This document shows positions 42,315 through 50,979 of a stretch of DNA of 64,000 nucleotides, in pieces (positions within the stretch are counted from its first letter, which is position 1; every line of letters starts with the position of its first letter). The stretch is from positions 47,303 to 111,302 of the forward strand of contig SVLK01000004.1 in NCBI GenBank assembly GCA_015067975.1, given 5' to 3'. The translations under genes were made by a program, and so were the position numbers. The notes beneath the pieces were generated by a model. That model saw only the letters and a list, made by a program, of their open reading frames with translations, was not told the origin of the DNA and searched no databases. Source of the stretch: Oscillospiraceae bacterium (lineage in GTDB: Bacteria; Bacillota; Clostridia; Oscillospirales; Oscillospiraceae).

Positions 42315-43598
42315 ATGAAGAGGAAAACGGCTGCAAATCTTGTGATGGTTCTGCTAATCCTGCTGATTGTCGGAGCAGGTATTTTCGGTGTTGGGTTCGT
42401 TCAAGGCTGGTTTGATACGGATGATGGTGCACGCGCTGTATTGCAGAATGTACGCGGTGTGGTTCGTTTAGAGCGAGACGGCGTAAACCTGATGGTGGAG
42501 CAGGATACAGTTCTGCGTCCCGGAGATCAAATCACCAGTCAAACCGGTGCTACGGCAACTGTCCGGATAGGCGAAAACGAGATGATCCTTGGCGGAAGTG
42601 TGTCTATGAGCATCGAAGAGGCAACCGTGGAAGCTTTTGCAGCAGATATACAGTCCGGCGAAGTGTTTACCAACTGCCTTACCGATATAACTATTTGCTG
42701 CAATGGGCGTAAAATGGTGCTTGACCAGACAACTGCGCTTATTTCTGTACGTAGTGGCGCACAGTCTATCGGTGTGCTTCGCGGCAATGTGGAAGACGCC
42801 GGCAGCGGTCAAACAATCGAATACGTTGGTGAAGAAAAGACGGTTGGCGCCTTGACGCCGGAAAGCTTAAATGAATTTGCGATTACGCAGATCCGAGCAC
42901 TGAATGATACTGCGCTGTGCTTTACATCGGCTGACTTGGATGCACTTGAGGCAAAACGCCAACAGGCACTGCAGGATTTGCTGAACAATCAGGAAACGGA
43001 CGATAGCGAGCTTAACGATACCGGTGATGCTGCTGAGAGCAACACGGATGACGACTCCGGGGAAACAACGGATTCTGCACAGACGCCTGATACGACGATC
43101 GATAGCGACAGTTCGGATGAGGATAGCAAAACAGATGATCCGCTTCCTCCTGCCGATACAACGCAGCCGGATACTTCCCTGCCTGCAGACTTGCACTGCA
43201 CGATCGCAATTTTCTGCCATACAATTTTGGAGAACATGGGCGATTTAGCACCTGGTAAAGCAGAATTTGTCCCTTCCGATGGTGTCATTCTTTCGCCGGT
43301 AACCGTTGCTTATTCTGCAGGAGAAACTGTATTTGATGTTTTACAAAGAGCCTGTACTCAGACGGGGTTACAGCTTGAATACAGTTGGACTCCCCTATAC
43401 GACAGTTATTATGTAGAAGGAATCAATCAACTCTATGAGTTTGATTGTGGATTTGAATCAGGCTGGATGTATAAAGTAAACGACTGGTTTCCTAACTACG
43501 GCTGTTCTTCCTACACTGTGGAAGATGGTGATGTCATTGTGTGGTGCTATACCTGTAAAGGACTTGGCGTTGACGTTGGTGCAACGAGAATGGAATGA
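42315..43598 (+). CDS. Membrane-anchored FecR-like/DUF4430 (transcobalamin C-terminal-like) protein
   Basis: A 427-residue surface protein. Residues 7-30 form an N-terminal membrane anchor. Residues about 37-175 resemble FecR-type beta repeats (VRGVVRLERDG, LRPGDQITSQTGATATVRIG). Residues about 222-292 are an Asp/Ser/Thr-rich linker. Residues about 295-427 are a DUF4430 domain, related to the C-terminal beta domain of transcobalamin and intrinsic factor (SGWMYKVNDWFPNYGCSSY, DGDVIVWCYTC). GGAGG supports the ATG at 42315; the frame open from 42210 covers the leader. It opens the ECF operon; its stop overlaps ecfT. I infer that it captures a corrinoid for the transporter. Confidence 0.85.
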   Translation: MKRKTAANLVMVLLILLIVGAGIFGVGFVQGWFDTDDGARAVLQNVRGVVRLERDGVNLMVEQDTVLRPGDQITSQTGATATVRIGENEMILGGSVSMSIEEATVEAFAADIQSGEVFTNCLTDITICCNGRKMVLDQTTALISVRSGAQSIGVLRGNVEDAGSGQTIEYVGEEKTVGALTPESLNEFAITQIRALNDTALCFTSADLDALEAKRQQALQDLLNNQETDDSELNDTGDAAESNTDDDSGETTDSAQTPDTTIDSDSSDEDSKTDDPLPPADTTQPDTSLPADLHCTIAIFCHTILENMGDLAPGKAEFVPSDGVILSPVTVAYSAGETVFDVLQRACTQTGLQLEYSWTPLYDSYYVEGINQLYEFDCGFESGWMYKVNDWFPNYGCSSYTVEDGDVIVWCYTCKGLGVDVGATRME

Positions 43599-44458
43599 TA
43601 ATGAGAGACTCATTTTCTGAATATCATCCGGCAGTAAACTTTGTGTTTTTTGTCGGAGCAATCGGATGCGGCGTTGTGTTTCAGCATCCGGCCTATTTAG
43701 CGGTCTCTGTTGCCGCAAGCCTGCTATATTATTTGACTCTTGGACGAAAGAAAGCGGCAAAGGCGATCCTTTGGATGCTGGTTGTCGTTGTTTGTTTAGC
43801 GGCAGTAAACCCCATTTTTAATACGCGCGGCGCACATGTGCTATTTTCCCTGTTTGGAAGGCCATATACCCAAGAAGCACTTGTGTACGGTGTTGCTCTG
43901 TCCGGTGTATTCCTAACAATGTTTTTGTGGTTTGGTTGTTACAACTATGTGCTGACAGGTGATAAATTCACAAGCCTCTTTGGCAACTTGATCCCATCTA
44001 TTTCCCTGCTGCTGGTTATGGTACTGCGTATGGTGCCTGCCTTTATCAAAAAGACGAAACAGATCATCGGAGCCCGCATGTCCATCGGTAAAGGGGAAGA
44101 TGATAAACTGCGCGAAGGAATGACTGTTTTGGGAACCTTGGTTTCTTGGGCGCTTGAGGGCAGCATCGTTACGGCTGATTCCATGCGTGCCCGTGGATAC
44201 GGAACAGCAAAACGGCAGAGCTTTCTTATTTATCGCATGCGCAAGAGAGACTGGTGGTTACTGCTGACAGAAGCTGTGCTGTTAGCCGCTGTGATCGCCG
44301 GCGCATGTTTGGGGCAGGCCAACGCTGTATATCTGCCTGCGATGGGAGTGGCTCCTCTGTCTTGGGGTGCGATTCTCTATGGTATTTACGTATTTATTCC
44401 GCTGTTGATTAATTTAAAGGAGGCCATTGTATGGCACATTTCCAGATCCGGGATCTAA
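43595..44458 (+). CDS. ecfT: ECF transporter T component (first copy)
   Basis: The 287-residue transmembrane coupling subunit of an energy-coupling factor transporter. About five membrane segments are visible, plus the coupling-helix motif SMRARG that contacts the ATPases. The start overlaps the upstream stop (ATGA); an ATG at 43601 is an alternative. The end overlaps the fused ATPase gene by 28 bases. A second T component lies at 46783-47664, so either subunit may serve this transporter or both may form it. Confidence 0.88.
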   Translation: MIMRDSFSEYHPAVNFVFFVGAIGCGVVFQHPAYLAVSVAASLLYYLTLGRKKAAKAILWMLVVVVCLAAVNPIFNTRGAHVLFSLFGRPYTQEALVYGVALSGVFLTMFLWFGCYNYVLTGDKFTSLFGNLIPSISLLLVMVLRMVPAFIKKTKQIIGARMSIGKGEDDKLREGMTVLGTLVSWALEGSIVTADSMRARGYGTAKRQSFLIYRMRKRDWWLLLTEAVLLAAVIAGACLGQANAVYLPAMGVAPLSWGAILYGIYVFIPLLINLKEAIVWHISRSGI

Positions 44459-46092
44459 GTTTCTCCTATCCCACCTCAAAGAATAAAAAGAGCCTTGATG
44501 AGGTGAGTTTGTCAATTGAAAAAGGTGAATATATCGTTCTGTGCGGCAAATCCGGCAGCGGCAAGACAACGCTTTTGCGCCATTTAAAAACGGTGCTGAC
44601 ACCTCACGGTAAGCGTAGCGGAGAGGTTCTCTTCAACGGTGTGCCCATTGCTGAGGTGAGTCAGAGGGATCAGTCAGCCAAAATTGGTTACGTGATGCAA
44701 AACCCGGATGACCAGATCGTTACCGATAAGGTGTGGCATGAACTGGCTTTCGGACTGGAAAGCTTGGGGTGTGACCAAAAGACAATGCGTGCCCGCGTGG
44801 CAGAAATGGCTTGCTACTTTGGTATCCAGGACTGGTTTCACCGAGACGTATCGAATCTATCCGGCGGCCAAAAGCAGCTGCTGAATCTGGCTTCCATTAT
44901 GGCAATGCAGCCGGAGGTCCTGATCTTGGACGAGCCTACCAGCCAGTTAGACCCTGTAGCTGCTTCTGACTTTTTGAACACGGTACGAAAAATCAATACG
45001 GAGCTTGGAACAACGATCATCATTACAGAGCATCGCTTGGAAGATATCTTCCCCTATGCCGACAGAGCTATCATCATGGACAGCGGAAAAGTGATCGCAG
45101 ATGATACCCCGCGTAATATCGGTAAGCTGCTGTATGAGCAATGCAGTGATATGTTTGCTGCAATGCCGACGCCTGTTCGCGTATTCTATGGTGTCAATGG
45201 TGAAGGTGCATGCCCGCTGACTGTCCGTGAGGGGAGAAATTGGCTGAGTGATACGTTTACCGAACCGCTTACGATTTGCGAGATCCCTTCCCTTCCTGCG
45301 GATGATGAGGTTTATGATGCAGCGCTTTCTTTGAAAGAACTTTGGTTCCGTTACGAAAAAGACTCGCCCGATATCCTGCGCTCTGTCAGCGCAGAGATTC
45401 CTAAAGGCAGCATGTATGCCATTGTTGGAGGCAATGGCGCAGGAAAATCCACTGCGCTGAAAGCTATTTGCGGCATTTGTCGTCCTTACCGCGGAAAAGT
45501 AAAGGTTTTTGGTAAGCCGATAGAAAAATATAAAGCCAAGGAGTTATTTGGCGGTTGTCTTGCGATGCTGCCGCAGGATCCCAAGAGCCTGTTTGTCAAA
45601 AAAACGGTCCGTGAAGACTTGGAAGAGATGACGAAAGATTCACAGAAGATCGCAGAGATTGCCGCTGTGTGTGAGATCGGGCATCTGCTGGAAAGCCATC
45701 CTTACGATCTTTCGGGCGGTGAGCAGCAACGCTCTGCACTGGCGAAAGTACTGCTGACGGAGCCGCGACTGCTGCTGTTGGATGAGCCGACGAAAGGCAT
45801 TGACAGTTTCTTTAAGGAAAAGCTGGCTGATATTTTGTGCAAGCTGAAAGCGCAGGGTATTACAATTGTAATGGTCTCCCATGATGTTGAATTCTGCGCA
45901 AAGTATGCTGACTTAGTCAGTATGTTCTTTGACGGACAGATACTGACCACCGATACGCCACGTCGATTCTTTGGCGGTAACAGTTTCTATACCACAGCTG
46001 CCGGGCGAATGAGTCGCCACTTGTTCCAACAGGCCGTTACTGCTGAAGACGTCATCTCGCTCTATCAGCAGAACAAGGAGGCTTTGCAATGA
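44431..46092 (+). CDS. ECF transporter ATPase, two ABC domains fused (EcfA-EcfA')
   Basis: A 553-residue protein with two complete ABC ATPase domains. Domain 1 has Walker A GKSGSGKTT near residue 40, signature LSGGQKQL and Walker B VLILDEPT. Domain 2 has Walker A GGNGAGKST near residue 335, signature LSGGEQQRSA and Walker B LLLLDEPTKG. This is the fused form of the ATPase pair of ECF transporters. AAAGGAGG precedes the ATG, which lies inside the end of ecfT. The stop overlaps the S-component ATG. Confidence 0.93.
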   Translation: MAHFQIRDLSFSYPTSKNKKSLDEVSLSIEKGEYIVLCGKSGSGKTTLLRHLKTVLTPHGKRSGEVLFNGVPIAEVSQRDQSAKIGYVMQNPDDQIVTDKVWHELAFGLESLGCDQKTMRARVAEMACYFGIQDWFHRDVSNLSGGQKQLLNLASIMAMQPEVLILDEPTSQLDPVAASDFLNTVRKINTELGTTIIITEHRLEDIFPYADRAIIMDSGKVIADDTPRNIGKLLYEQCSDMFAAMPTPVRVFYGVNGEGACPLTVREGRNWLSDTFTEPLTICEIPSLPADDEVYDAALSLKELWFRYEKDSPDILRSVSAEIPKGSMYAIVGGNGAGKSTALKAICGICRPYRGKVKVFGKPIEKYKAKELFGGCLAMLPQDPKSLFVKKTVREDLEEMTKDSQKIAEIAAVCEIGHLLESHPYDLSGGEQQRSALAKVLLTEPRLLLLDEPTKGIDSFFKEKLADILCKLKAQGITIVMVSHDVEFCAKYADLVSMFFDGQILTTDTPRRFFGGNSFYTTAAGRMSRHLFQQAVTAEDVISLYQQNKEALQ

Positions 46093-46793
46093 AAAAATCT
46101 ACGATTGCAACCTTGCTCGTATTTTTTATTCTGATTCCTGTGACGTTATATTTGGGACTGAAGCTGCCGGGACGAGGCTATTATCTCACCTGTACTCTGA
46201 TTATTTTGGAGATGCTGCTTCCCTTTTTCTGGGTTTTCGAAGGCCGCAGACCGCAGGCACGAGAGTTGGTAGTGATTGCGGTGATGTGTGCGATTGCCAT
46301 TGTTTCCCGCGTGGCGATTCCTATCCCCCATTTCAAGCCTACCTTTGCTATTATCATGCTCGCTGGTATTGCTTTTGGTCCCGAAGCAGGTTTTATGATT
46401 GGTGCGATTACCGCTTTTGGCAGCAACTTCTTTGCCGGTCAAGGTGCTTTTACTCCTTGGCAGATGATGGCTTATGGAGCCGGCGGGTTGTTAGCCGGTT
46501 TTCTTGCCCAAAAGGGTTGGCTGTCTAAGAAACCGGTATGGCTTGCTGTGTTTGGATTCTTTGCAAGCGTATTTTGGGTGGGCTTGTTGCTGGATGTTTG
46601 CTCTGTATTTCTGATGCCGATTGGATACACTTGGGAAGCTGTTGCGGCGGTATTTGTGTCTGGATTCCCTGCCAATTTGATGCAGGGATTGTGTTCGGTC
46701 ATCGTGATGTTACTGTTCAGTAGGCCACTTTTGGAGAAATTGGATCGAATCAAACTGAAGTATAACATGATGGGAGCTGACGATGGGATTTGA
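46089..46793 (+). CDS. ECF transporter S component, probable corrinoid specificity
   Basis: A 234-residue membrane protein with about seven hydrophobic segments. The FKPTFAIIMLAGIAFGPEAG stretch and the following AFGSNFFAGQGAFTPWQM segment fit the S-component pattern of a helix bundle with a substrate loop. It overlaps both flanking genes, so it is the dedicated S subunit of this operon. Cobalamin or another corrinoid as substrate is inferred from the riboswitch-like leader and the DUF4430 protein. Confidence 0.83.
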   Translation: MKKSTIATLLVFFILIPVTLYLGLKLPGRGYYLTCTLIILEMLLPFFWVFEGRRPQARELVVIAVMCAIAIVSRVAIPIPHFKPTFAIIMLAGIAFGPEAGFMIGAITAFGSNFFAGQGAFTPWQMMAYGAGGLLAGFLAQKGWLSKKPVWLAVFGFFASVFWVGLLLDVCSVFLMPIGYTWEAVAAVFVSGFPANLMQGLCSVIVMLLFSRPLLEKLDRIKLKYNMMGADDGI

Positions 46794-47664
46794 GCGATGC
46801 CACCCTGCGGTAAACTTGCTCTATTTTACTGCAGTGATCACCGGAATGCTTGTGTTTCAACACCCGGTATTTTTAATTGCTTCTTATATCTGCGCTTTCA
46901 TTTACTCCATAAAGAGAAACCATAGAAAAGCTTTTTTATTCAATTTGCTGCTTTTGCCGCTGGTTGCTACATTCGCTTTATATTACAGCAGTTACACGCA
47001 TTTTGGTGTAACCATTCTGCAAAAGAATTTGATCGGGAACAATATAACACTGGAAAGTTTGGTATACGGAGTCGTTTTGGGCTTGAGTGTTGCGGGTACC
47101 TGCATGTGGTTTTCCTGCGTTTACTCTGTGTTCTCCGCAGATAAAGTCGTGTATCTCTTTGGGAAGGCCAGTCCAAGACTATCCTTATTTTTGGCGATTC
47201 TGCTTCGTATGATTCCCAGAATAAAAAAAGAGGTAAAGCGAATCAATACTGCCCAGAGCGGCATTGGATTGGGGATCGGTCAGGGAACGGTTTGGCAGAG
47301 ACTACGCAATGGTATACGTATTCTTTCTATGGTGATCACATGGACGATTGAATCACTGGCGACGGCATCGGATTCCATGCGCAGCAGAGGCAGCTTGCTT
47401 CGAGGACGTAAGGCTTTCTCCATTTATCGCTTTGATAACCGTGACCGCGCTTATGTAGTAGTCATGTTTGCTTGTCTGACAATAACGCTGATGGGAGTCA
47501 TGCTTCGTCAGATGGACATGCAGTATGATCCGCGAATTGTATTTCCAACGTTTACACCAATGTTTTGGATTTTTGTGAGCGGCTACCTGCTGCTATGCTT
47601 GATGCCTGTAATTTTAGAAATCTGGACAGAGTATCGGTTTCGTAAAGCAAGACAGGCGATTTAA
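46783..47664 (+). CDS. ecfT: ECF transporter T component (second copy)
   Basis: A 293-residue T component homologous to the product of 43595-44458 (both begin with HPAVN and a VFQHP segment after about 20 residues). The coupling-helix motif reads SMRSRG. About five membrane segments are visible. The ATG lies 11 bases inside the S-component gene. Two T components in one operon are unusual compared with the standard single EcfT. A strong terminator closes the operon. Confidence 0.88.
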   Translation: MGFERCHPAVNLLYFTAVITGMLVFQHPVFLIASYICAFIYSIKRNHRKAFLFNLLLLPLVATFALYYSSYTHFGVTILQKNLIGNNITLESLVYGVVLGLSVAGTCMWFSCVYSVFSADKVVYLFGKASPRLSLFLAILLRMIPRIKKEVKRINTAQSGIGLGIGQGTVWQRLRNGIRILSMVITWTIESLATASDSMRSRGSLLRGRKAFSIYRFDNRDRAYVVVMFACLTITLMGVMLRQMDMQYDPRIVFPTFTPMFWIFVSGYLLLCLMPVILEIWTEYRFRKARQAI

Positions 47665-47678
47665 AAGAACATAATAAT

Positions 47679-47703
47679 AAAACCGCCCTTTTGGGCGGTT
47701 TTA
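47679..47703. terminator. Bidirectional terminator between the ECF operon and yaaA
   Basis: AAAACCGCCC pairs with GGGCGGTTTT around TTTT, with A-rich and T-rich flanks. Confidence 0.93.
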
Positions 47704-48450
47704 TTATTTTTCATAGAGAAATACGTAATTTTCTGGATCGGAGTGTTGTTCGCTATAGTGATAGTTCAGCCGGTCAAAAGCTTTGAGCTGCTCGGGGTTT
47801 GACACTTGATTCTCAGCCATATAACGTACCATTTCGCCTCTGGCCATTTTACACATGGTACCTTTTTCGATGATTTTTCCGTTGATTTGCTGCCCGAAGG
47901 TGCAGGTGATATAGCGGATATCATCTGTCAGGTATTTGGATATACATTGGCTGTATTCTTTGGATGCCAGATTGATGATGCAATTCGTTTCAGAAAACAA
48001 AGTGCTTGCAATGATGCTATTCCAATAGTTGTAAAGGTCTTTTGCGTTACACAAAGAAAGCTTTGCCTGCATTTCCAAGCGGTAAGGAGTTACTCCATCA
48101 AATGGCTTGAGGATACCATAAAAACCGGAGATGATCCGCAGATGTTCCTGCACGTAATCGAGCTCTTCATAAGTAAAAACGCTGGGCGCCATATACTGAT
48201 ACTGGATCCCTTCGTAGGACAAAATCGCAGGAGTCAGTTGGCGACGCAGGTCCATATGTTCCAACCGCTCGATATTTAACGCTGCAAGTTGGTCATTACA
48301 TTTCCACAGTTTCTGCAGTTCCTGTGCAGATAATGCGCGTAATTTCCGCAGGATCTCCTCTGTTTTTGGCAAGAAAGCAGGTAGATCCCGCCAAGGCAGA
48401 CTATCTGTATCTACATTCATCTTCTTTGCCGGGGAAATAATGATTCGCAT
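47704..48450 (-). CDS. yaaA: Peroxide stress protein YaaA
   Basis: A 248-residue YaaA/DUF328 protein, which in E. coli limits free iron and DNA damage under peroxide stress. The N-terminal IIISPAKKM motif, the GFYGILKPFDGVTPYRLEM block and NLASKEYS are diagnostic. It starts 3 bases after the stop of the rhodanese gene and is third in the operon after bcp and the rhodanese gene, which fits a shared oxidative-stress role. Confidence 0.93.
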   Translation of the reverse strand: MRIIISPAKKMNVDTDSLPWRDLPAFLPKTEEILRKLRALSAQELQKLWKCNDQLAALNIERLEHMDLRRQLTPAILSYEGIQYQYMAPSVFTYEELDYVQEHLRIISGFYGILKPFDGVTPYRLEMQAKLSLCNAKDLYNYWNSIIASTLFSETNCIINLASKEYSQCISKYLTDDIRYITCTFGQQINGKIIEKGTMCKMARGEMVRYMAENQVSNPEQLKAFDRLNYHYSEQHSDPENYVFLYEK

Positions 48451-48453
48451 ATA

Positions 48454-48840
48454 TTACTCCTGTTCCGTTTCATAAGGCCAGGTGAGAATACCGCCAAACT
48501 CATAGATATTAGTGTATCCCAGCTTTACCAAAGCAGCGGCGGCCGTTTTGCTGCGATTTCCGCTGCGGCAGTATACCAAGACCACGGTGTCTTTAGCGCC
48601 GATCACATCAGCAGCACTTCGGGCATCAATGGTTCCTACGGGCAAAAGGACTGCGCCCTTAATATGACGTTCGTTGTACTCGCTCTGCTCGCGCACATCC
48701 AGAATGACAACGCCCTGCTGCGCCATCATTTCCTTGGCTGTATCTTGAGAAATCTGTGTATAGCTACCGTTACTTTGATTGCCGGAGCCGCAGCCAGACA
48801 GAAGCAATAGAACAATGCTCAAGAAAAGAAGTTTTTTCAT
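48454..48840 (-). CDS. Rhodanese-domain lipoprotein
   Basis: A 128-residue exported protein. The N terminus is a lipoprotein signal with the lipobox LLSGC, so it is anchored outside the membrane. The rest is one rhodanese domain with VILDVREQSEYNERHI and the active-site loop VYCRSGNRS, whose Cys carries persulfide sulfur. It sits 4 bases after bcp and 3 bases before yaaA. A sulfur-transfer or thiol role at the cell surface is likely; the substrate is unknown. Confidence 0.9.
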   Translation of the reverse strand: MKKLLFLSIVLLLLSGCGSGNQSNGSYTQISQDTAKEMMAQQGVVILDVREQSEYNERHIKGAVLLPVGTIDARSAADVIGAKDTVVLVYCRSGNRSKTAAAALVKLGYTNIYEFGGILTWPYETEQE

Positions 48841-48844
48841 AGGA

Positions 48845-49309
48845 TCACTTCCCTTTTGCCAAATAATCTAAAATATCCGAGGCATTGGTGTCAGGCTTTA
48901 CCTTGGGCATGACCAACTCGATGTTACCACTCTGGTCAATGATGTAGGTCGTACGTACCACGCCCATACTGACTTTGCCGTACAGTTTCTTTTCCTGCCA
49001 GACATCATAGGCTTGAATCGCCTGCAGCTCCGGGTCGGAAAGCAAGATGAACGGCAAATCAAATTTCTCAGCGAACTTCAGATGGGATGCCACAGAATCT
49101 TTGCTGATTCCGATCACCACAACATCTTCCTGCTTGAATCCGTCGTAGTTTTGGGCGAAAGCACAGGCCTGCCGGGTGCAGCCGGGTGTATTATCTTTGG
49201 GATAGAAATAAAGAACCACTTTTTTGCCTGCAAAATCGCTGAGTGATACCAGATTTCCGTTTTTGTCCTGCAGCGAAAATGCAGGTGCTTTTTGACCGAC
49301 TTCCAACAT
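48845..49309 (-). CDS. bcp: Thioredoxin-dependent peroxiredoxin Bcp
   Basis: A 154-residue peroxiredoxin of the BCP/PrxQ type that reduces hydroperoxides. The peroxidatic Cys44 and resolving Cys49 are seen in TPGCTRQAC, the atypical two-cysteine arrangement of this family. KVVLYFYPKDN precedes the site. It is the first gene of the bcp-rhodanese-yaaA operon; a TATAAT on the minus strand at 49347-49342 may be its -10 element. Confidence 0.95.
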   Translation of the reverse strand: MLEVGQKAPAFSLQDKNGNLVSLSDFAGKKVVLYFYPKDNTPGCTRQACAFAQNYDGFKQEDVVVIGISKDSVASHLKFAEKFDLPFILLSDPELQAIQAYDVWQEKKLYGKVSMGVVRTTYIIDQSGNIELVMPKVKPDTNASDILDYLAKGK

Positions 49310-49408
49310 AACTGAAACCTCCGGATGATTAATTTGATATCATTATACCGCTTGAAGAAGGACTATATATGTGGCAGCGGCAACATTTTTGATGAAAAAT
49401 ATGGAGAA

Positions 49409-49434
49409 AGCACGCCTGATCAATCAAGCGTGCT
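49409..49434 (-). terminator. Weak hairpin overlapping the end of the ADP-ribosylglycohydrolase gene
   Basis: AGCACGC pairs with GCGTGCT around a 12-base loop. The stop codon lies in the loop, and the following tract on the minus strand is only moderately U-rich. Confidence 0.4.
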
Positions 49435-50241
49435 CTGCTTTTCAGATTTCAGATAATTGGTAAAACAGGCAAGAAAGCCTCGAAGTTCCAGTGGCAAGCG
49501 TGCGATTGCTTCCTGACGCAATGCCTCCGGAATCCCATAGTAGCCTTCTGCAATAGAGCCTGCGATAGCTGCCAGGGTGTCAGTATCTCCGCCAAGAGAA
49601 ACGGCAGTACGTATGACGTCTTCATAGTTTTCGCCTTCCAGAAACGAAATAATGGCCTCCGGAACAGTTTCCTGGCAACTCTCTACATGGCAATACGTAG
49701 GTCGGATCTGGTCGCAGGTACGGCTGAGGTCGTAACCGAACTGCTCTTCAATATAAGCGCGGATCTGGGCTTTACTGCTTCCGGTTCTTGCCAAGAAGAT
49801 CGCCGCAGCGGTAGCTTCTGCACCTTTGATGCCCTCGGGATGATTGTGGGTCACTTCGGCAGAAAGTCTTGCCGCGTGCCTGACAGCATCCATATCGTCA
49901 TATAGCCATGCCACGGAAGAAACACGCATAGCAGAGCCGTTGCCGTAACTGTTGTAAGGTTGCGGATTGCCGGAGCGCAGCCAAATGGAGAACCGGAAAC
50001 CGTAGCCTGCATGGGGATACATTTTCCCAAACTGCCGCATACGAGCAGCAAGTATCTGGAGAACACGGTCATCTGTGGCCTTGGGAGAGGCCTCAAGAAA
50101 GGCTGTACCAACGGCCAAAGTCATTACTGTGTCGTCGGTGAAGGTAGACTCCTTGGAGAACAGAGGAAAATCCTTGGTTTTATTGCCACGGTCAAATTCG
50201 TAGGGACTGCCGATGATATCTCCTAAAATTGCTCCCAACAT
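49420..50241 (-). CDS. ADP-ribosylglycohydrolase family protein
   Basis: A 273-residue DraG/ARH-fold hydrolase that removes ADP-ribose from proteins or other acceptors. Metal-binding motifs are visible: GAILGDIIGSPYEF with FTDDTVMTLA near the N terminus and SLGGDTDTLAAIAG near the C terminus. It starts 2 bases after the stop of the VWA gene. With the macro-domain gene upstream it forms an ADP-ribose processing cluster. The acceptor is unknown. Confidence 0.9.
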   Translation of the reverse strand: MLGAILGDIIGSPYEFDRGNKTKDFPLFSKESTFTDDTVMTLAVGTAFLEASPKATDDRVLQILAARMRQFGKMYPHAGYGFRFSIWLRSGNPQPYNSYGNGSAMRVSSVAWLYDDMDAVRHAARLSAEVTHNHPEGIKGAEATAAAIFLARTGSSKAQIRAYIEEQFGYDLSRTCDQIRPTYCHVESCQETVPEAIISFLEGENYEDVIRTAVSLGGDTDTLAAIAGSIAEGYYGIPEALRQEAIARLPLELRGFLACFTNYLKSEKQSTLD

Positions 50242-50243
50242 AA

Positions 50244-50891
50244 TTATTTTCTCCTCTCTTCAAAGTCTTTGTCAACGGCTTTGCGCCAGTTTGCGGACAA
50301 GGGCTTATGCCGGCGAATTTCGCAGCAGGCTTCGCTGACGGCGGCGTAGATCGTTTCTGTACCCTGCTGGTCAGCATGATAATCTACTGCTCGTTCTCTG
50401 GCAATACCGAAACGGCCGGCCTCTCTGGCTGCATCGATATTAGCACCAAGGAAAATGAACTCCCAGCCGTATCGGGATTGCTGGCGCTCGATCATCTGCT
50501 TCACCTTGTCATAGGTATAGCGATGACTGGCATTTTCCATGCCATCTGTCGTGATGACAAACAGCGTTTTTTCAGGGCGGTCTTCTTCCCTTGCGTATTT
50601 ATGGACGTTGCCGATATGACGCACTGCGGAGCCTACAGCATCCAGTAAGGCAGTGCAGCCACCCACGGTATAGTCACGATCTGTCATGGCGCGAATACGG
50701 TCCAGCGGGACGCGGTCGTACAGAACTTCAGATATGTCGCTGAACAGAACAGCGGAAACAAGGACTTCGCCATCTTCCCTTTTCTGCCGTTCAATCATGG
50801 AATTGAAACCACCGATGGTGTCACTTTCCAGTCCGGCCATAGAGCCGCTGCGGTCAAGGATGAATACGATCTCTGTCAGTTGCTTTTTCAT
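50244..50891 (-). CDS. VWA-domain protein
   Basis: A 215-residue protein that is essentially one von Willebrand factor A domain. The metal-ion-dependent adhesion site is intact: Asp13-x-Ser15-x-Ser17 in LDRSGSM, the Thr in VGGCTALLDAVG, and VITTDGMEN. No signal peptide is present, so it is cytoplasmic, similar to TerY-like proteins. GGAGGT precedes the ATG. It lies between the macro-HTH gene and the ADP-ribosylglycohydrolase gene in one operon; a scaffold role is inference. Confidence 0.9.
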   Translation of the reverse strand: MKKQLTEIVFILDRSGSMAGLESDTIGGFNSMIERQKREDGEVLVSAVLFSDISEVLYDRVPLDRIRAMTDRDYTVGGCTALLDAVGSAVRHIGNVHKYAREEDRPEKTLFVITTDGMENASHRYTYDKVKQMIERQQSRYGWEFIFLGANIDAAREAGRFGIARERAVDYHADQQGTETIYAAVSEACCEIRRHKPLSANWRKAVDKDFEERRK

Positions 50892-50979
50892 GGTTATACC
50901 TCCTGTGATATGTTATTTGGGCTTATGGCCATATCATAAAGGAGATCGAAGGCGAATAGGTCAACTGGCAGGCGACAAA

